Numbered from the stretch's first letter, positions 16,236-25,935 are shown. The stretch: DNA of 64,000 nt from Paenibacillus_E qinlingensis_A (GCF_031455095.1 NZ_JAVDSB010000005.1:62001-126000), one strand, 5' to 3'. Notes: a model not told the origin generated them from the letters alone. Numbers and translations: made by a program.

Positions 16236-17207
16236 TTACCAAAGCTTATTATCACTGGTGCGTCGGCTTAATGTATTGGCCAAAACGAGCAGTGTGAAGT
16301 TGATGAGAGAGTTGAAGAGCCCAACAGCGGAGCTATAGCTGAAGTTGGATTCGAGAATCCCTTTGCGATAGACGAAGGTGCCAATGACATCGGCGGTTTC
16401 ATAGGTTGTTGGGTTATAAAGTAATAGGATCTTATCGGCGCCGAGAGTCATAAAGTTTCCGATTTGCAGAATAAGCAGAATTACAATAGTGGACATGATA
16501 CCCGGCAGGGTGATGCTGAACGTTTGTTGCCAGCGATTGGCGCCATCCACTTTGGAAGCTTCGTACAACGAAGGATCAATGCCTGACATGGCTGATAAAT
16601 AAATGATGGAGCCCCAGCCGATATTTTGCCAAATGTTCGAAGATACATAAACAGAGCGGAACCAGCCTGATTCTTGCAGGAACGTAACCGGTGTAAATCC
16701 GAACCAAGAGCTTAAGATATTGTTAATTAATCCATCACGGGCCAAGAAATCAACGAGCATACCCGATATGACGACGATAGAAATGAAATGTGGCATATAC
16801 GTAATCGTTTGAACGGTACGTTTCAGAAACCGGCTGCGCAGCTCGTTAAGCAGAAGCGCCAAAATGATGGAGGCAGGGAAGGAAAACAATAAATCATAAG
16901 CGCTGATCAGCAAAGTGTTGCGTAATATCCGCCAGAAGAAATAGCTGGAAAAGAAGTCATGAAAATGTTTGAATCCAACCCACGGGCTATGAAAAATGCC
17001 AATCCCTGGCGCATAGTCTTTAAAGGCAATTTGCAGTCCATACATGGGCACGTAATAGAAAATAATGTAGTAAGCCACGACAGGCAGCAGCATGATGTAC
17101 ACATACTTATTCATTTTTGCATCGCGGACGAATCGGTAAGAGAACTTGCTTTTGTCGACGGCTGGTTTCACGGAGCCGGTCTGTTCGTTAAGTGCTGCGG
17201 GCATCAC
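16236..17207 (-). CDS. carbohydrate ABC transporter permease (LplB type)
   Basis: 323 residues, six membrane helices after a soluble N-terminus of about 35 residues. YYVPMYGLQIAFKDY and the EAA loop EASKVDGANRWQQTFSITLP are characteristic of LplB. The frame opens at a GTG (17207) with an ATG directly after it (17204); AAGGAGG precedes both. Pairs with the LplC-type permease 18 bases downstream. Confidence 0.88.
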   Translation of the reverse strand: MMPAALNEQTGSVKPAVDKSKFSYRFVRDAKMNKYVYIMLLPVVAYYIIFYYVPMYGLQIAFKDYAPGIGIFHSPWVGFKHFHDFFSSYFFWRILRNTLLISAYDLLFSFPASIILALLLNELRSRFLKRTVQTITYMPHFISIVVISGMLVDFLARDGLINNILSSWFGFTPVTFLQESGWFRSVYVSSNIWQNIGWGSIIYLSAMSGIDPSLYEASKVDGANRWQQTFSITLPGIMSTIVILLILQIGNFMTLGADKILLLYNPTTYETADVIGTFVYRKGILESNFSYSSAVGLFNSLINFTLLVLANTLSRRTSDNKLW

Positions 17208-17312
17208 GGGGCCCCTCCTTCAGCTGTTGAGTCGGTAAAAATGGGTGCAAGAAGACGCCACACGGCAGGGAGTCCTTCTCCCACACCGTGAGTTTAGCGT
17301 CTGAACTTATAA

Positions 17313-18953
17313 TTATTTACGGCTGTTGAATCGATCTAAGGCTGCTTGGCGAGCTTTAACAGCCTCTTCAATGCCCATACTCTTCATGGTTTGCACATAT
17401 TTATCGAAGTTCTCAATGGGCTCAGCACCCATAACGAATTTATTGAAAAGTTCATCCCGGTATGTTTTCACATCGTTCATAATGGAAGCTGTTTTGGAGC
17501 TTTCGTCTGCTGTCAGGCTAACACCAGGCATTTGTTTGGAATGATCAGCATTGGTCCATGTCTTCTGAGCTTCACGTTGCGCAGGAATCGTATAATACTG
17601 TTCGATGTAACGTTTGTCTTGAACGAAAGGCCCACTCCAGCTTGCTTGGAAATATTTTGCCATCGCTTGAGTAACAGGTAATTTATCGGGGTTGTTCATA
17701 ATGAGATCTGTATATTTCGGATAGCCGTTCTCCATTTTGTAGCTTTGGCCCTCAATACCGAAGTTCATCAGCATGGCGCCATCTTGACTGTATTTAAAAT
17801 CAAGCCATTTGATGATTTCGTCCGGATTCTTAGCTTTCGCTGAGACAGCAGCTCCATAGCCTGTGAATGGCATGGTATATTGGCCTAAAGAGGCTGCAGC
17901 GCCTTCCTTCAGCTTCGGATAAGGGACGCCGGATAAGGCGAAAGTGGGATTGGTCGGTTGTACCAAGGTTAAGTAACGGCCGAGCCCAGAACCCGCGTAC
18001 CCAGAATAAGCGCCGACTTGGCTGTTCGTAATCTTGGAATCTTTCAGCTTGCCATCGGTGATGCTGGCATAATCTTTATCAATTAAGCCATCTTTGTACC
18101 AGCGTGCCAGCGTAGCAAGGAACTCTTTGTATTCAGGCTGGATGGGGCCGTATTTGACTTTACCTTTGTCATTGTAGAAATCCGTTGTAATTCCCCATGC
18201 ACCAACAAGCAGGTTATTCGCGTCGAAATCTCCGCCTAAATTCATATAGAACGGAATCTCATCCTTCTTGCCATTCCCATTCGGATCCTTATCACGAAAT
18301 GCGGTTAAGACCGTTTCCCATTCTGGAATGGTTGTGGGAGCTTTCAAACCTAATTTATCCAGCCAATCCTGGCGGAAAATAGGGCCGTTGACTACGCTTA
18401 ACAATTCATCTCCCAGTAAGAATGGCATCACATAGATATTGCCTTCATCCGTTGTAATCATTTTACGGAATTCAGGATGATCTTTCAGAATCTTCGTTAA
18501 GTTCGGGGCATTCTTTTCGATGAGTTCATTTAGACGAAGTATTTGCTTTCCTTTAATGAGGGAATCTGCGCTTTGTGGTAACGTTGCAAAGTTATACTCC
18601 ACAACATCCGGTAAGCTATTCGACGCTAGCATAATATTGAATTGATCTTTCTCTTGGCCTGTAGGCGGGTGCTGGAAGTCAACCTTGGTGCCTGTTTGCT
18701 TCTCAATTTCTTTATAAGCAGCCATTTCATTGTAGTTCTTCATAACAGCTGCAGCATTACCGTTCATAGCTACCCAGTATGTAAGGGAAGCAGGATACTT
18801 CGATTCTGGGACTGCAGACGAAGTAGTGGTTGCAGGTGCGCTTGATACTGCGGGTGATGGGGTGGCTGTCTCTTTACTGCATCCTGTGATCAAGACGGAA
18901 AGTGCTGCAGCCGAGATTAAGGTCAATTTCATCGTTTTTTTATTTCTGTTCAT
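17313..18953 (-). CDS. extracellular sugar-binding lipoprotein (LipO-like)
   Basis: About 546 residues. Signal peptide with lipobox LITG-C (C25), a Ser/Ala/Thr/Pro linker, then a large type I solute-binding domain beginning at ASLTYWVAMNGNAAAVMK. It carries KQTGTKVDFQHPPTGQ and ASNSLPDVVEYNF, as in LipO-type oligosaccharide receptors. AGGAGGG lies ten bases before the ATG at 18953. Delivers an unknown saccharide to the two permeases encoded downstream. Related to the two binding proteins at 39535 and 45619. Confidence 0.88.
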   Translation of the reverse strand: MNRNKKTMKLTLISAAALSVLITGCSKETATPSPAVSSAPATTTSSAVPESKYPASLTYWVAMNGNAAAVMKNYNEMAAYKEIEKQTGTKVDFQHPPTGQEKDQFNIMLASNSLPDVVEYNFATLPQSADSLIKGKQILRLNELIEKNAPNLTKILKDHPEFRKMITTDEGNIYVMPFLLGDELLSVVNGPIFRQDWLDKLGLKAPTTIPEWETVLTAFRDKDPNGNGKKDEIPFYMNLGGDFDANNLLVGAWGITTDFYNDKGKVKYGPIQPEYKEFLATLARWYKDGLIDKDYASITDGKLKDSKITNSQVGAYSGYAGSGLGRYLTLVQPTNPTFALSGVPYPKLKEGAAASLGQYTMPFTGYGAAVSAKAKNPDEIIKWLDFKYSQDGAMLMNFGIEGQSYKMENGYPKYTDLIMNNPDKLPVTQAMAKYFQASWSGPFVQDKRYIEQYYTIPAQREAQKTWTNADHSKQMPGVSLTADESSKTASIMNDVKTYRDELFNKFVMGAEPIENFDKYVQTMKSMGIEEAVKARQAALDRFNSRK

Positions 18954-19100
18954 ACGTGTGTGACCCTCCTGTACATATTGGTTTTGCGGAATCGGTGCCC
19001 GCAATTTCAATATAGAAGAACAGACTTTAGGTGCCTACAATACGTTCTACTGAACGATAAACACAGCTTCAGATCAAGCGTAAACCGTATTTCAGGGAGA

Positions 19101-21413
19101 CTAACTATCTTTCAGATGGCCCTCTCTTAGCTGCATGTCACGATACTTTCCGGGTGTAATCCCTTCCACTTTCTTGAACACACGGATAAAACCAATATCT
19201 GTTGAATAGCCCACTTGCTCGGCAACCTGCAGGATCGTCATCCCTGGGGTCTCCAAAAAACGCTTCGCTTCTTTTATCCGAACCTCAATCATGTAGTCCG
19301 TAAGATTGATCCCATACTGCTTTTTAAATAAGCCAGACAGATACTGCGGTGTCATGCCAAAATGATCAGCAATGGTTGTTAAACTAAGCGAATGATCGCT
19401 GTAATGATGATCGATATATAGTTTCATACGCTCATGCCAACGTTCACTATGTTCCGATCGAGCATCTTGTACACTACTGCAAATAAAGAAGCAGAGCTCC
19501 TTCACTTTTTTTAACATATCCTCAGCTGAAGTGCTGTTGATAATCAATTTCACAGGATCGGAGCCATCTTCCTGCCACTGCTTCTCATCTAGTTTCAGGG
19601 CATTCGTTACTTTCAGCACGGTCCCTAACAAGTTCATGAAGAGCAGCTTGCCAAGTTCGGGGGTTGTGTCGCGTGATCCCATATTATTTTGATACAGGTC
19701 GTTGAGCAGCCGTTCAACGGCTTCATATTCACCGCTTTTGAGACAATTGATGATGTGAGCTTCCATTTCCATCGGGTAGTGGTAATACGTTCGTTCTAAG
19801 AAGCGAATGTCATCGTAATGAATGACAGAATTAATGCCGTGAATAATCCGATAGTCTAAGGCATTCAGCGCTTCATTGTAGCAATGCGAGGCGTCGAGTC
19901 TCCCGAATCTTAAAGAGCTAGTCGCCACCGTTATTTTCATACGGAATCGTTCCTCAATCACGCCTTTGAGTTCAGCAATTAAGCGGTCTCGGTTAAGGAG
20001 CGTTTCCTCAGAAGCATCGGGTACATTGAGAATTAAAGCTAGTCGATTAGTATCTGTTTCTGTGACATAACCGGAATTTCCAATGAATTCACTGCTTAAA
20101 TTAAATAAAATAAATCGGACGAGGGCGCGATCCCGATCGTTTTCTTCAATTCGGTAATCCCTGCTTTCATCCACTTCAAGGACGATGACACACAGATAAG
20201 GATGCGGGAATTGAACACCGATGAAGGCGAGGGAATCATCCGTTAATTCGGATGGATCCACTTCTCCTTTCAAGAGGCGGGTAAGAAAGTTAGCCCGTAC
20301 AACAGGAAGGTGACCTGCTAGCTGTTGTTCGAGTGCCTTGCCCTCGGCTACAGATGCGGCAATGGAATTCCGAATGAATTCATACTCATTGGATAAACCT
20401 TGGCGTGGCACGTTGTTGCCTTTATTAATTGAAAAGACTAGATCGCGAATCGGGCTATAGCTTCGGTAGGCCATCCAATAAGCGGCAGCGCTTCCAGCAG
20501 CGACAACGAGAATAAGCAAATAAATGGCCCATGTTTTCATTTCGTTTACCCGTTCTAAGACGACACTCTTCGGAACCAGGGAAATATATTTCCAGCCACT
20601 TGCTCCTGTCGTATACGATAGCATGTGCGCCTTGCCGTCAGCCGCATAGGTTGCATAGCCATTACTGCCCGTTGTTTCTGCAAGCAAGCTGGGGGACAGT
20701 TTGTACGTGTTCGAAGTAGAGAGAATGACTTGCCCTGTATCATCTAAGATAAACATGGAGCCATTATTAACCCATTGAATGCCTTTCAATAGATGCAGGA
20801 TTTGCTGCTCATTGATCAGCATGACGATTGTGCCTTTCACATTGCTTGTTTCGCCAAGAGGTAGAGAGATTGCGCTGGCAATGACGCTTTTGGTTGCAGG
20901 ATCGGCTGTTGTGTTGGAAGTAGGCAAGTAGGTTAAGTAATGATAGCCGGTAAGCAGCTCGTCATGAACTTGATCTAAGCTCTTGCCAGGAAGCGGATAG
21001 AGCTTTGTGAAGAAAGTAGGGGCATCCGTTTTTAAATTAGGGGAAATCACCGTATCATCATCACGCAAATAGATGTAGAAATCCTCGATGAAAGGTGAGC
21101 TGTTGCGAATGGTTTTTAACGCGCGGACGGCCTCTTCATATTGAATGTATTTCTCGCTGTCCTTGATGGTCCATAGGGTTTGAAGCTTAGGTTGTGTGGC
21201 AATCTGAATGCCGAGCTGTTCGATCTCTTGGAGGTTGTTGTCTACGACTTGGCGAGCTTGTTCAAGCATAGCCAAATTCGATCGGTTAGCGTTATCGATC
21301 ATATTTTTTTCCATATTGGTGTACAAAATGAACGTACCTGTTACGGGAATGAGAAGAATAAGGATGTAAGAGAGCCATAGCGTCAGAAAAATACTTTTAC
21401 GTCGAAGCAGCAT
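19101..21413 (-). CDS. membrane-bound Cache-type AraC family regulator
   Basis: About 770 residues. Two membrane helices (about 8-30 and 300-320) enclose an extracytoplasmic Cache-like sensor. A cytoplasmic middle region follows, then two AraC helix-turn-helix motifs at the end (SLTTIADHFGMTPQYLSGLF and TILQVAEQVGYSTDIGFIRV). Such one-component regulators in Paenibacillus sit beside LplB/LplC systems and sense the sugar or its binding protein outside the cell. GGAGGG precedes the ATG at 21413; a frame to 21512 has no site. First gene upstream of the binding protein on the same strand, with a 147-base gap. Confidence 0.88.
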   Translation of the reverse strand: MLLRRKSIFLTLWLSYILILLIPVTGTFILYTNMEKNMIDNANRSNLAMLEQARQVVDNNLQEIEQLGIQIATQPKLQTLWTIKDSEKYIQYEEAVRALKTIRNSSPFIEDFYIYLRDDDTVISPNLKTDAPTFFTKLYPLPGKSLDQVHDELLTGYHYLTYLPTSNTTADPATKSVIASAISLPLGETSNVKGTIVMLINEQQILHLLKGIQWVNNGSMFILDDTGQVILSTSNTYKLSPSLLAETTGSNGYATYAADGKAHMLSYTTGASGWKYISLVPKSVVLERVNEMKTWAIYLLILVVAAGSAAAYWMAYRSYSPIRDLVFSINKGNNVPRQGLSNEYEFIRNSIAASVAEGKALEQQLAGHLPVVRANFLTRLLKGEVDPSELTDDSLAFIGVQFPHPYLCVIVLEVDESRDYRIEENDRDRALVRFILFNLSSEFIGNSGYVTETDTNRLALILNVPDASEETLLNRDRLIAELKGVIEERFRMKITVATSSLRFGRLDASHCYNEALNALDYRIIHGINSVIHYDDIRFLERTYYHYPMEMEAHIINCLKSGEYEAVERLLNDLYQNNMGSRDTTPELGKLLFMNLLGTVLKVTNALKLDEKQWQEDGSDPVKLIINSTSAEDMLKKVKELCFFICSSVQDARSEHSERWHERMKLYIDHHYSDHSLSLTTIADHFGMTPQYLSGLFKKQYGINLTDYMIEVRIKEAKRFLETPGMTILQVAEQVGYSTDIGFIRVFKKVEGITPGKYRDMQLREGHLKDS

Positions 21414-21670
21414 GGGTGAGCCCTCCAGTGGATGCGGGATATAGGTGCCATGGTATAGTAGAAATGAATGGATAGAATTGGAGAGAAGATGGGAGCAGTT
21501 TATCATATCCAACTGATGGCATCAATGATTTCCTTCGGAGAGAGGAGAGAAAAGGTTGTCCGTCTATCGACCTTCTACGACGAGTTGATATAGACCCCTA
21601 CATTTGTGTAAGATGGAGTGGAATAATCAGCTGTAAGAATAAGGAATCAGCAGTAAGAAGGAGGCGAGCC

Positions 21671-22336
21671 ATGGCGCGTTCAAAGCCGCTTTGGTTGCTA
21701 ATTAGTTGGTTTGGGATTGCTGTGATCGGCTTATTAATTCTCAAATGGACGGGTGTTTGGAAGCATGTAGATCTGAATTGGCTCACGAGATGGCTGCGAG
21801 ATCTAGGCCCGCTTGGCGGACTGTTATATATCCTTGCTTATACGTTGCGGCCATTAGTCTTATTTCCAGCAACACCGTTGACGCTTTATGGTGGTTATGT
21901 ATTTGGCGCTTTTTGGGGGACGGTCTACGATATTATAGGTGCAGGCGCGGGTGCCTTATTGTCTTTCTACATTACGCGCAGATGGGGCCGCGGTAGCTTT
22001 CAGCGTATTTTAAGAAGTCCCAAACTGTTATCATTCGATCAAAAAGCGGAGGAAAAAGGCTTCATGGTCGTACTCTATATGCGGCTCATGCCTTTCTTTC
22101 CATTCGATGGTATTAGTTATGGTGCCGGATTATCCAAGATCCGCTTTTGGGATTACACGTGGGCTACGTTCATTGGCATTATTCCAGGTGCGATTGTGTA
22201 TAACGTATTCGGTGCTTCCTTAAACGATATATGGTCATGGAAGTTTCTTGGAGCCGTAGCGATGTATGCTGTTTTTGCTATCGTCCCATTGATTATTAAG
22301 AAACGTCAAGGGCGCAAAGTGCGTCAAGCAGCATGA
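21671..22336 (+). CDS. TVP38/TMEM64 family membrane protein
   Basis: 221 residues, four to six membrane helices. The SNARE-associated/DedA-like (VTT) core is seen in LRPLVLFPATPLTLYGGYVFG, GAGAGALLSFYITRRWGR and MRLMPFFPFDGISYGAGLSK. Family members act in membrane homeostasis and lipid scrambling, though the exact role here is unknown. AAGGAGG precedes the ATG. A PAP2 phosphatase gene follows 43 bases later, which supports a lipid-related role. Confidence 0.85.
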   Translation: MARSKPLWLLISWFGIAVIGLLILKWTGVWKHVDLNWLTRWLRDLGPLGGLLYILAYTLRPLVLFPATPLTLYGGYVFGAFWGTVYDIIGAGAGALLSFYITRRWGRGSFQRILRSPKLLSFDQKAEEKGFMVVLYMRLMPFFPFDGISYGAGLSKIRFWDYTWATFIGIIPGAIVYNVFGASLNDIWSWKFLGAVAMYAVFAIVPLIIKKRQGRKVRQAA

Positions 22337-22379
22337 GAGAGAAGGAATGAACAATTCGCCGTGGGAGGCATGAGAAAAA

Positions 22380-23072
22380 ATGAAGGGGAAAGTTGTCGTT
22401 AGAGATATGGCATGGAGTTTTGGGGGAGCAGGTGCTCTGCTCCTTATTTTTATTGTGCTGTCGCAGAGCTTTTCGGCGAAATGGCTGCAAGATTTTGATC
22501 AATATGTAGGCGGTTACATTCAAGAGCAGCGAGGGGATCTATTGACTGCCATTGCGAAAGTATTCACCTTCATGGGGAGTGGATCCACCGAATTCATCCT
22601 CTTTTTTCTAGTTGCTGCACTCTTAATATTTAAATATAAACATCGGTTGGAAACACTAGTCTTATTCCTTGGTGTACTGGGCGCTTGGGGGCTAAATACA
22701 GGGCTTAAGGGACTTATTGAACGTGATCGTCCATCCTCAGACGGTTGGTTAGTGGAAGTTGATGGGTTTAGCTTTCCAAGTGGTCACGCGATGGTTTCGC
22801 TTCTGTTTTACGGACTGCTTGCGTACTTGTTGTGGGTGAATGTGCGCCAGACGTGGAAATCGGCATGGTGGATACCAACGGTAGCTGGCTTTGTCATTCT
22901 ATGTATTGGCGTAAGCCGGATTTATCTAGGTGTTCATTATCCCAGTGATGTGTTAGCTGGCTATATGGCTGGTGGTATTGCTCTCTTGGGTTGTACGCAT
23001 GCGCTGCGGTCGATTAGGAGCAGGAAAGCGAGAACGACTGGCCGAAATGTAGGCGCAACTGGAAATGGCTAA
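22380..23072 (+). CDS. PAP2 family membrane phosphatase
   Basis: 230 residues with five to six membrane helices and the three PAP2 motifs: KGLIERDRP, PSGH (with catalytic His) and SRIYLGVHYPSD. These enzymes dephosphorylate phosphatidic acid, undecaprenyl pyrophosphate or similar lipid phosphates on the outer face of the membrane. GGGAGG lies 11 bases before the ATG. Probably co-transcribed with the TVP38 gene. Confidence 0.88.
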   Translation: MKGKVVVRDMAWSFGGAGALLLIFIVLSQSFSAKWLQDFDQYVGGYIQEQRGDLLTAIAKVFTFMGSGSTEFILFFLVAALLIFKYKHRLETLVLFLGVLGAWGLNTGLKGLIERDRPSSDGWLVEVDGFSFPSGHAMVSLLFYGLLAYLLWVNVRQTWKSAWWIPTVAGFVILCIGVSRIYLGVHYPSDVLAGYMAGGIALLGCTHALRSIRSRKARTTGRNVGATGNG

Positions 23073-23161
23073 CGTAAGGTATCCTAGTAACTATTAGAGA
23101 TGAATGTCTGAATGCCTATATAACGATGCTGAAAAATAAGAACTCTGAATGGGGAAATGAT

Positions 23162-23821
23162 ATGGATAACTACGTGTCTCGCTTTTTTACATATGAGGAT
23201 ACCAAGAATCAAGACATATTCTATTCGTTGCCTAATCATTGGTGGAGTCGACACTATGAATATATCTGGGCTGCCCATTTTGTTGAAAAAGATCACGTTG
23301 TACTAGATGCTGCCTGTGGCTTGGGTCATCCATTCAAGTATTATCTAGTCGACAAGTGTAAAGAGGTATACGCTTGTGACATGGATGAACGCATTCTAGA
23401 TAGAGATGAAATCATTAAAGAGCTGGAATATTATGTGGGGAAAGCGAATATAGATCAAATTAACCTTTCCACTTTAAGTAAGCCAAATATAACAATTGCT
23501 GATATTTCAAAATTGCCATATGAAGACGCGAAGTTTGATGTTGCATTTTGTATTTCGGTTATGGAACACATCGAGGACATGAGCGTGCAATTGCGTGCTC
23601 TAGAAGAGTTTAAACGCGTTTTGAAAGATGGGGGTAAACTGATTATTACCGTTGATTATCCTGACGTACATGTGGAGAAATTTTTAAGCTTAATTGACGA
23701 AGCGGGGTTACAACTAGCTGGAGATCATGACTTTACAAAGCCAGCTAACGCCATTACTTCTGACTTTTACGGCAGGGACTTATGGTGCATTCGCTTTGTT
23801 CTAGAAAAAAATAACGTATAA
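23162..23821 (+). CDS. class I SAM-dependent methyltransferase
   Basis: About 219 residues. Motif I is VVLDAACGLGHPF, followed by the acidic YACDMDERIL, then ADISKLPYEDAKFDVAFCIS (ending in motif IV) and LKDGGKLIITVDYP, a Methyltransf_11-type fold. The N-terminal 40 residues (NHWWSRHYEYIWAAHF) recall methyltransferases of polysaccharide or secondary-metabolite loci, but no such genes are nearby. The ATG at 23162 has a GGGG stretch upstream; an in-frame ATG at 23126 is an alternative. Followed by a terminator. Confidence 0.8.
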   Translation: MDNYVSRFFTYEDTKNQDIFYSLPNHWWSRHYEYIWAAHFVEKDHVVLDAACGLGHPFKYYLVDKCKEVYACDMDERILDRDEIIKELEYYVGKANIDQINLSTLSKPNITIADISKLPYEDAKFDVAFCISVMEHIEDMSVQLRALEEFKRVLKDGGKLIITVDYPDVHVEKFLSLIDEAGLQLAGDHDFTKPANAITSDFYGRDLWCIRFVLEKNNV

Positions 23822-23850
23822 TTGACCACCACGGTATCAACTCGCCCAAC

Positions 23851-23882
23851 AGGACAACGCCACTTCGGTTTGTCCTTTTTTC
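23851..23882 (+). terminator. rho-independent terminator
   Basis: AGGACAA pairs with TTGTCCT around a GC-rich loop and is followed by T to about 23881. Confidence 0.75.
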
Positions 23883-23955
23883 TTTTGTTAGCTGGGCGTT
23901 GTATAATTGACATCAGTATCATCATCGGCAGAAGACTTAGAAAGAAGGGATGACT

Positions 23956-24987
23956 ATGCTGAAGCTAAGTATTCTTGATCAGTCACCGGTATCATCCGGC
24001 TTTACCCATAGTGAAGCATTACAACAAACCATTGCGCTCGCGCAGCTCGCTGACCGTCTCGGCTACACCCGATTCTGGGTGTCGGAGCATCATAACTCAG
24101 CAGGGCTTGCCGGTTCCTCGCCAGAGGTTTTCTTATCCACCCTAGCTGCTCGCACAAGCCGAATTCGGCTTGGCTCTGGCGGTGTGCTGCTGCCTCATTA
24201 CAGCGCCTATAAGGTTGCTGAAAATTTCCGCATGCTGGAGGCGCTCTACCCTGGGCGCATCGACCTAGGGATCGGGCGTGCGCCCGGCGGCACGCCGCAT
24301 ACAGCCAAAGCGCTGCGTGGCGTCGGCGCGGATCTGTTCGAGGGACTGGAGCGGTTCCCCGCGCAAGTCACGGATCTGCTGCGGTTCCTCACCGACTCGG
24401 TGGAACCGGGGCACGTGTTCGAGGGCATCCGCGCCACCCCTTTGGTGGCCTCGATGCCTCAGGTGTGGCTGCTCGGCTCCACGGGGCAGAGCGGGGTCTA
24501 TGCGTCGCAGGCAGGCGCAGCCTTCTGCTTCGCGCACTTCATCAACGGCGCGGGAGGCCAGCATGCGGTGCGCAGCTACCGCAGCTCGTTCCAGCCGTCC
24601 GCATTGAATGTCGTCCCGCAGGCGACGGTCTGCATCTATGCGCTGTGCGCCGAAACGACAGCAGAAGCGGAGGAACTCGCGACCTCGATCGATTTGCGTA
24701 TTCTGCAAATGGAAAAAGGCGAGTTCACCGGAGTGAAATCGCCGAAAGAAGCAGCGGAATACGTGTATTCCGACTGGGATCAAACGCGTGTGAGAGACAA
24801 TCGCTCACGGATGATCGTAGGTAATCCAGGAGAAGTCAGGGAACAAATCCTGCGACTCGCTGAGAGCTACGGTGTTGATGAAGTCATGGTCGTCGCTGGC
24901 GGCCACCAAGTGGAAACGAGACTCCAGACAGTGGAACTGTTGGCAGAAGCTTTTCAGTTAAGCCATCAGCACAGTTACGTCATCTAG
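23956..24987 (+). CDS. LLM class flavin-dependent oxidoreductase
   Basis: About 343 residues of the luciferase-like monooxygenase group that uses FMN (FMNH2). Family traits include FWVSEHHNSAGLAGSSPEVF, IRLGSGGVLLPHYSAYKVAE and GRIDLGIGRAPGG near residue 100, and IVGNPGEVREQI near the end. The substrate cannot be told. The start at 23956 has GAAGGG six bases upstream; 23950 is too close to that site. Codons between 24190 and 24650 are markedly GC-rich compared with both ends of the gene. Confidence 0.85.
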   Translation: MLKLSILDQSPVSSGFTHSEALQQTIALAQLADRLGYTRFWVSEHHNSAGLAGSSPEVFLSTLAARTSRIRLGSGGVLLPHYSAYKVAENFRMLEALYPGRIDLGIGRAPGGTPHTAKALRGVGADLFEGLERFPAQVTDLLRFLTDSVEPGHVFEGIRATPLVASMPQVWLLGSTGQSGVYASQAGAAFCFAHFINGAGGQHAVRSYRSSFQPSALNVVPQATVCIYALCAETTAEAEELATSIDLRILQMEKGEFTGVKSPKEAAEYVYSDWDQTRVRDNRSRMIVGNPGEVREQILRLAESYGVDEVMVVAGGHQVETRLQTVELLAEAFQLSHQHSYVI

Positions 24988-24996
24988 GGGCAGGGC

Positions 24997-25305
24997 TTAG
25001 CGCGCGCGCTTCGGCCGCTTATCGATTTCTTGCGTCACAATGAATGCCAGCTCTTCATTGCCAAAGAGGGAAAGCACACCAAGCAATGTGTCATCCGGTA
25101 CTTCGCCGGCTTCCTCTTTGGGTACCGTTAATTCAAGAGCTTTCTCTAGGGCTTCATTATTTGGCTGTTCAGGATATGCGCTGTGATAAAGTGCTGCAGG
25201 ATCCAGACCATGGTTAATACACCACTGTGCAAAAACCAAAATCATCATATGCTCTTCACGTTTGTAATTCTCGATCATTTGCTCTTCTAATTGTTTATTA
25301 TTCAT
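24997..25305 (-). CDS. conserved hypothetical small acidic protein
   Basis: 102 residues, acidic, soluble, with no recognised domain. The N-terminal half is helical (EEQMIENYKREEHMMILVFA), then a loop with YPEQPNNEALEKALEL and a C-terminal LLGVLSLFGNEELAFIV helix. AAGGAG lies 14 bases before the ATG, a little far. The coding look, its own orientation between two plus-strand genes and the absence of overlap support a real gene. No function is proposed. Confidence 0.6.
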   Translation of the reverse strand: MNNKQLEEQMIENYKREEHMMILVFAQWCINHGLDPAALYHSAYPEQPNNEALEKALELTVPKEEAGEVPDDTLLGVLSLFGNEELAFIVTQEIDKRPKRAR

Positions 25306-25369
25306 GGGGTAATCGACATCTCCTTATATAACTTCATGGCAAAATGATGTATGAGCTAGTCCAACTTCG

Positions 25370-25387
25370 ATCCACCTAAGGGTGGAT
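25370..25387 (+). promoter_or_regulatory. leader hairpin upstream of the IF-3-like gene
   Basis: ATCCACC pairs exactly with GGTGGAT around TAAG, 36 bases before the start codon. With no T-tract it is not a plain terminator. infC leaders often carry regulatory structures, but no L20-type element is recognised here. Confidence 0.4.
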
Positions 25388-25422
25388 GGGTTCATTATAG
25401 CGAAAGATTAGGTGTATTCACA

Positions 25423-25911
25423 ATGATTATTAAGAATGAGAAAATTAAAGCCTCCGAAGTTGAGGTTACTGGGCTTCAGGGCGAAGATCTAGGTGTGATG
25501 TCCACGAAAGACGCACTAGCTCTTGCCAAAAAGCTAAAAGTTGACCTCGTCTGCACCTCGCTCATGAGCAGCCCGCCTCCTTGCAAGTTGATTGGAGCGG
25601 GAGCCGCCAAACAAGAGGCCTTGCAGGAAAAGCAGCAGGCACGGAAACAAGAGCAAGGCCCGAAGGTCAAGGAGCTTCGCTTGACAGCTAACATCGAAGA
25701 CCACGATCTGGATACGAAGCGCCAGCAAGCGGAGCGTATCCTCAAGGGCGGGGACGCCGTCTTGCTGGTCGTTAAGATCTCCGGCAAGGAAGGCGCAAAA
25801 GCGAAGGAATTGCTAGAGACGCTGGTTAAGGAGCTAAGCCCCCACGGCAAGAAGCACACCGGTATTCAATTAAGCGGGAAGCAAGCGGCCGTTCAGTTGG
25901 ATCCTTTGTAA
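25423..25911 (+). CDS. translation initiation factor IF-3-like paralogue
   Basis: 162 residues aligning with both IF-3 domains. The N-terminal domain has IKNEKIKASEVEVTGLQGED and PPPCKLIGAG; the linker is KQQARKQEQGPKVKELRLTA; the C-terminal domain has IEDHDLDTKRQQAERILKGG. It diverges at usually strict places: the canonical DLVEI region is DLVCTS and the CK(I/L)MDYG motif is CKLIGAG. It is not followed by rpmI-rplT, so it is probably a second copy rather than the essential infC. The ribosome site is weak (AGGTG), and a hairpin lies in the leader. Confidence 0.78.
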   Translation: MIIKNEKIKASEVEVTGLQGEDLGVMSTKDALALAKKLKVDLVCTSLMSSPPPCKLIGAGAAKQEALQEKQQARKQEQGPKVKELRLTANIEDHDLDTKRQQAERILKGGDAVLLVVKISGKEGAKAKELLETLVKELSPHGKKHTGIQLSGKQAAVQLDPL

Positions 25912-25935
25912 AGAGTGGACAAGCAAAGCGGTGAT

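Noticed and set aside
24265..24783. 172-codon minus-strand frame inside the LLM gene
   Set aside because: Antisense shadow of the GC-rich part of a clear monooxygenase gene.
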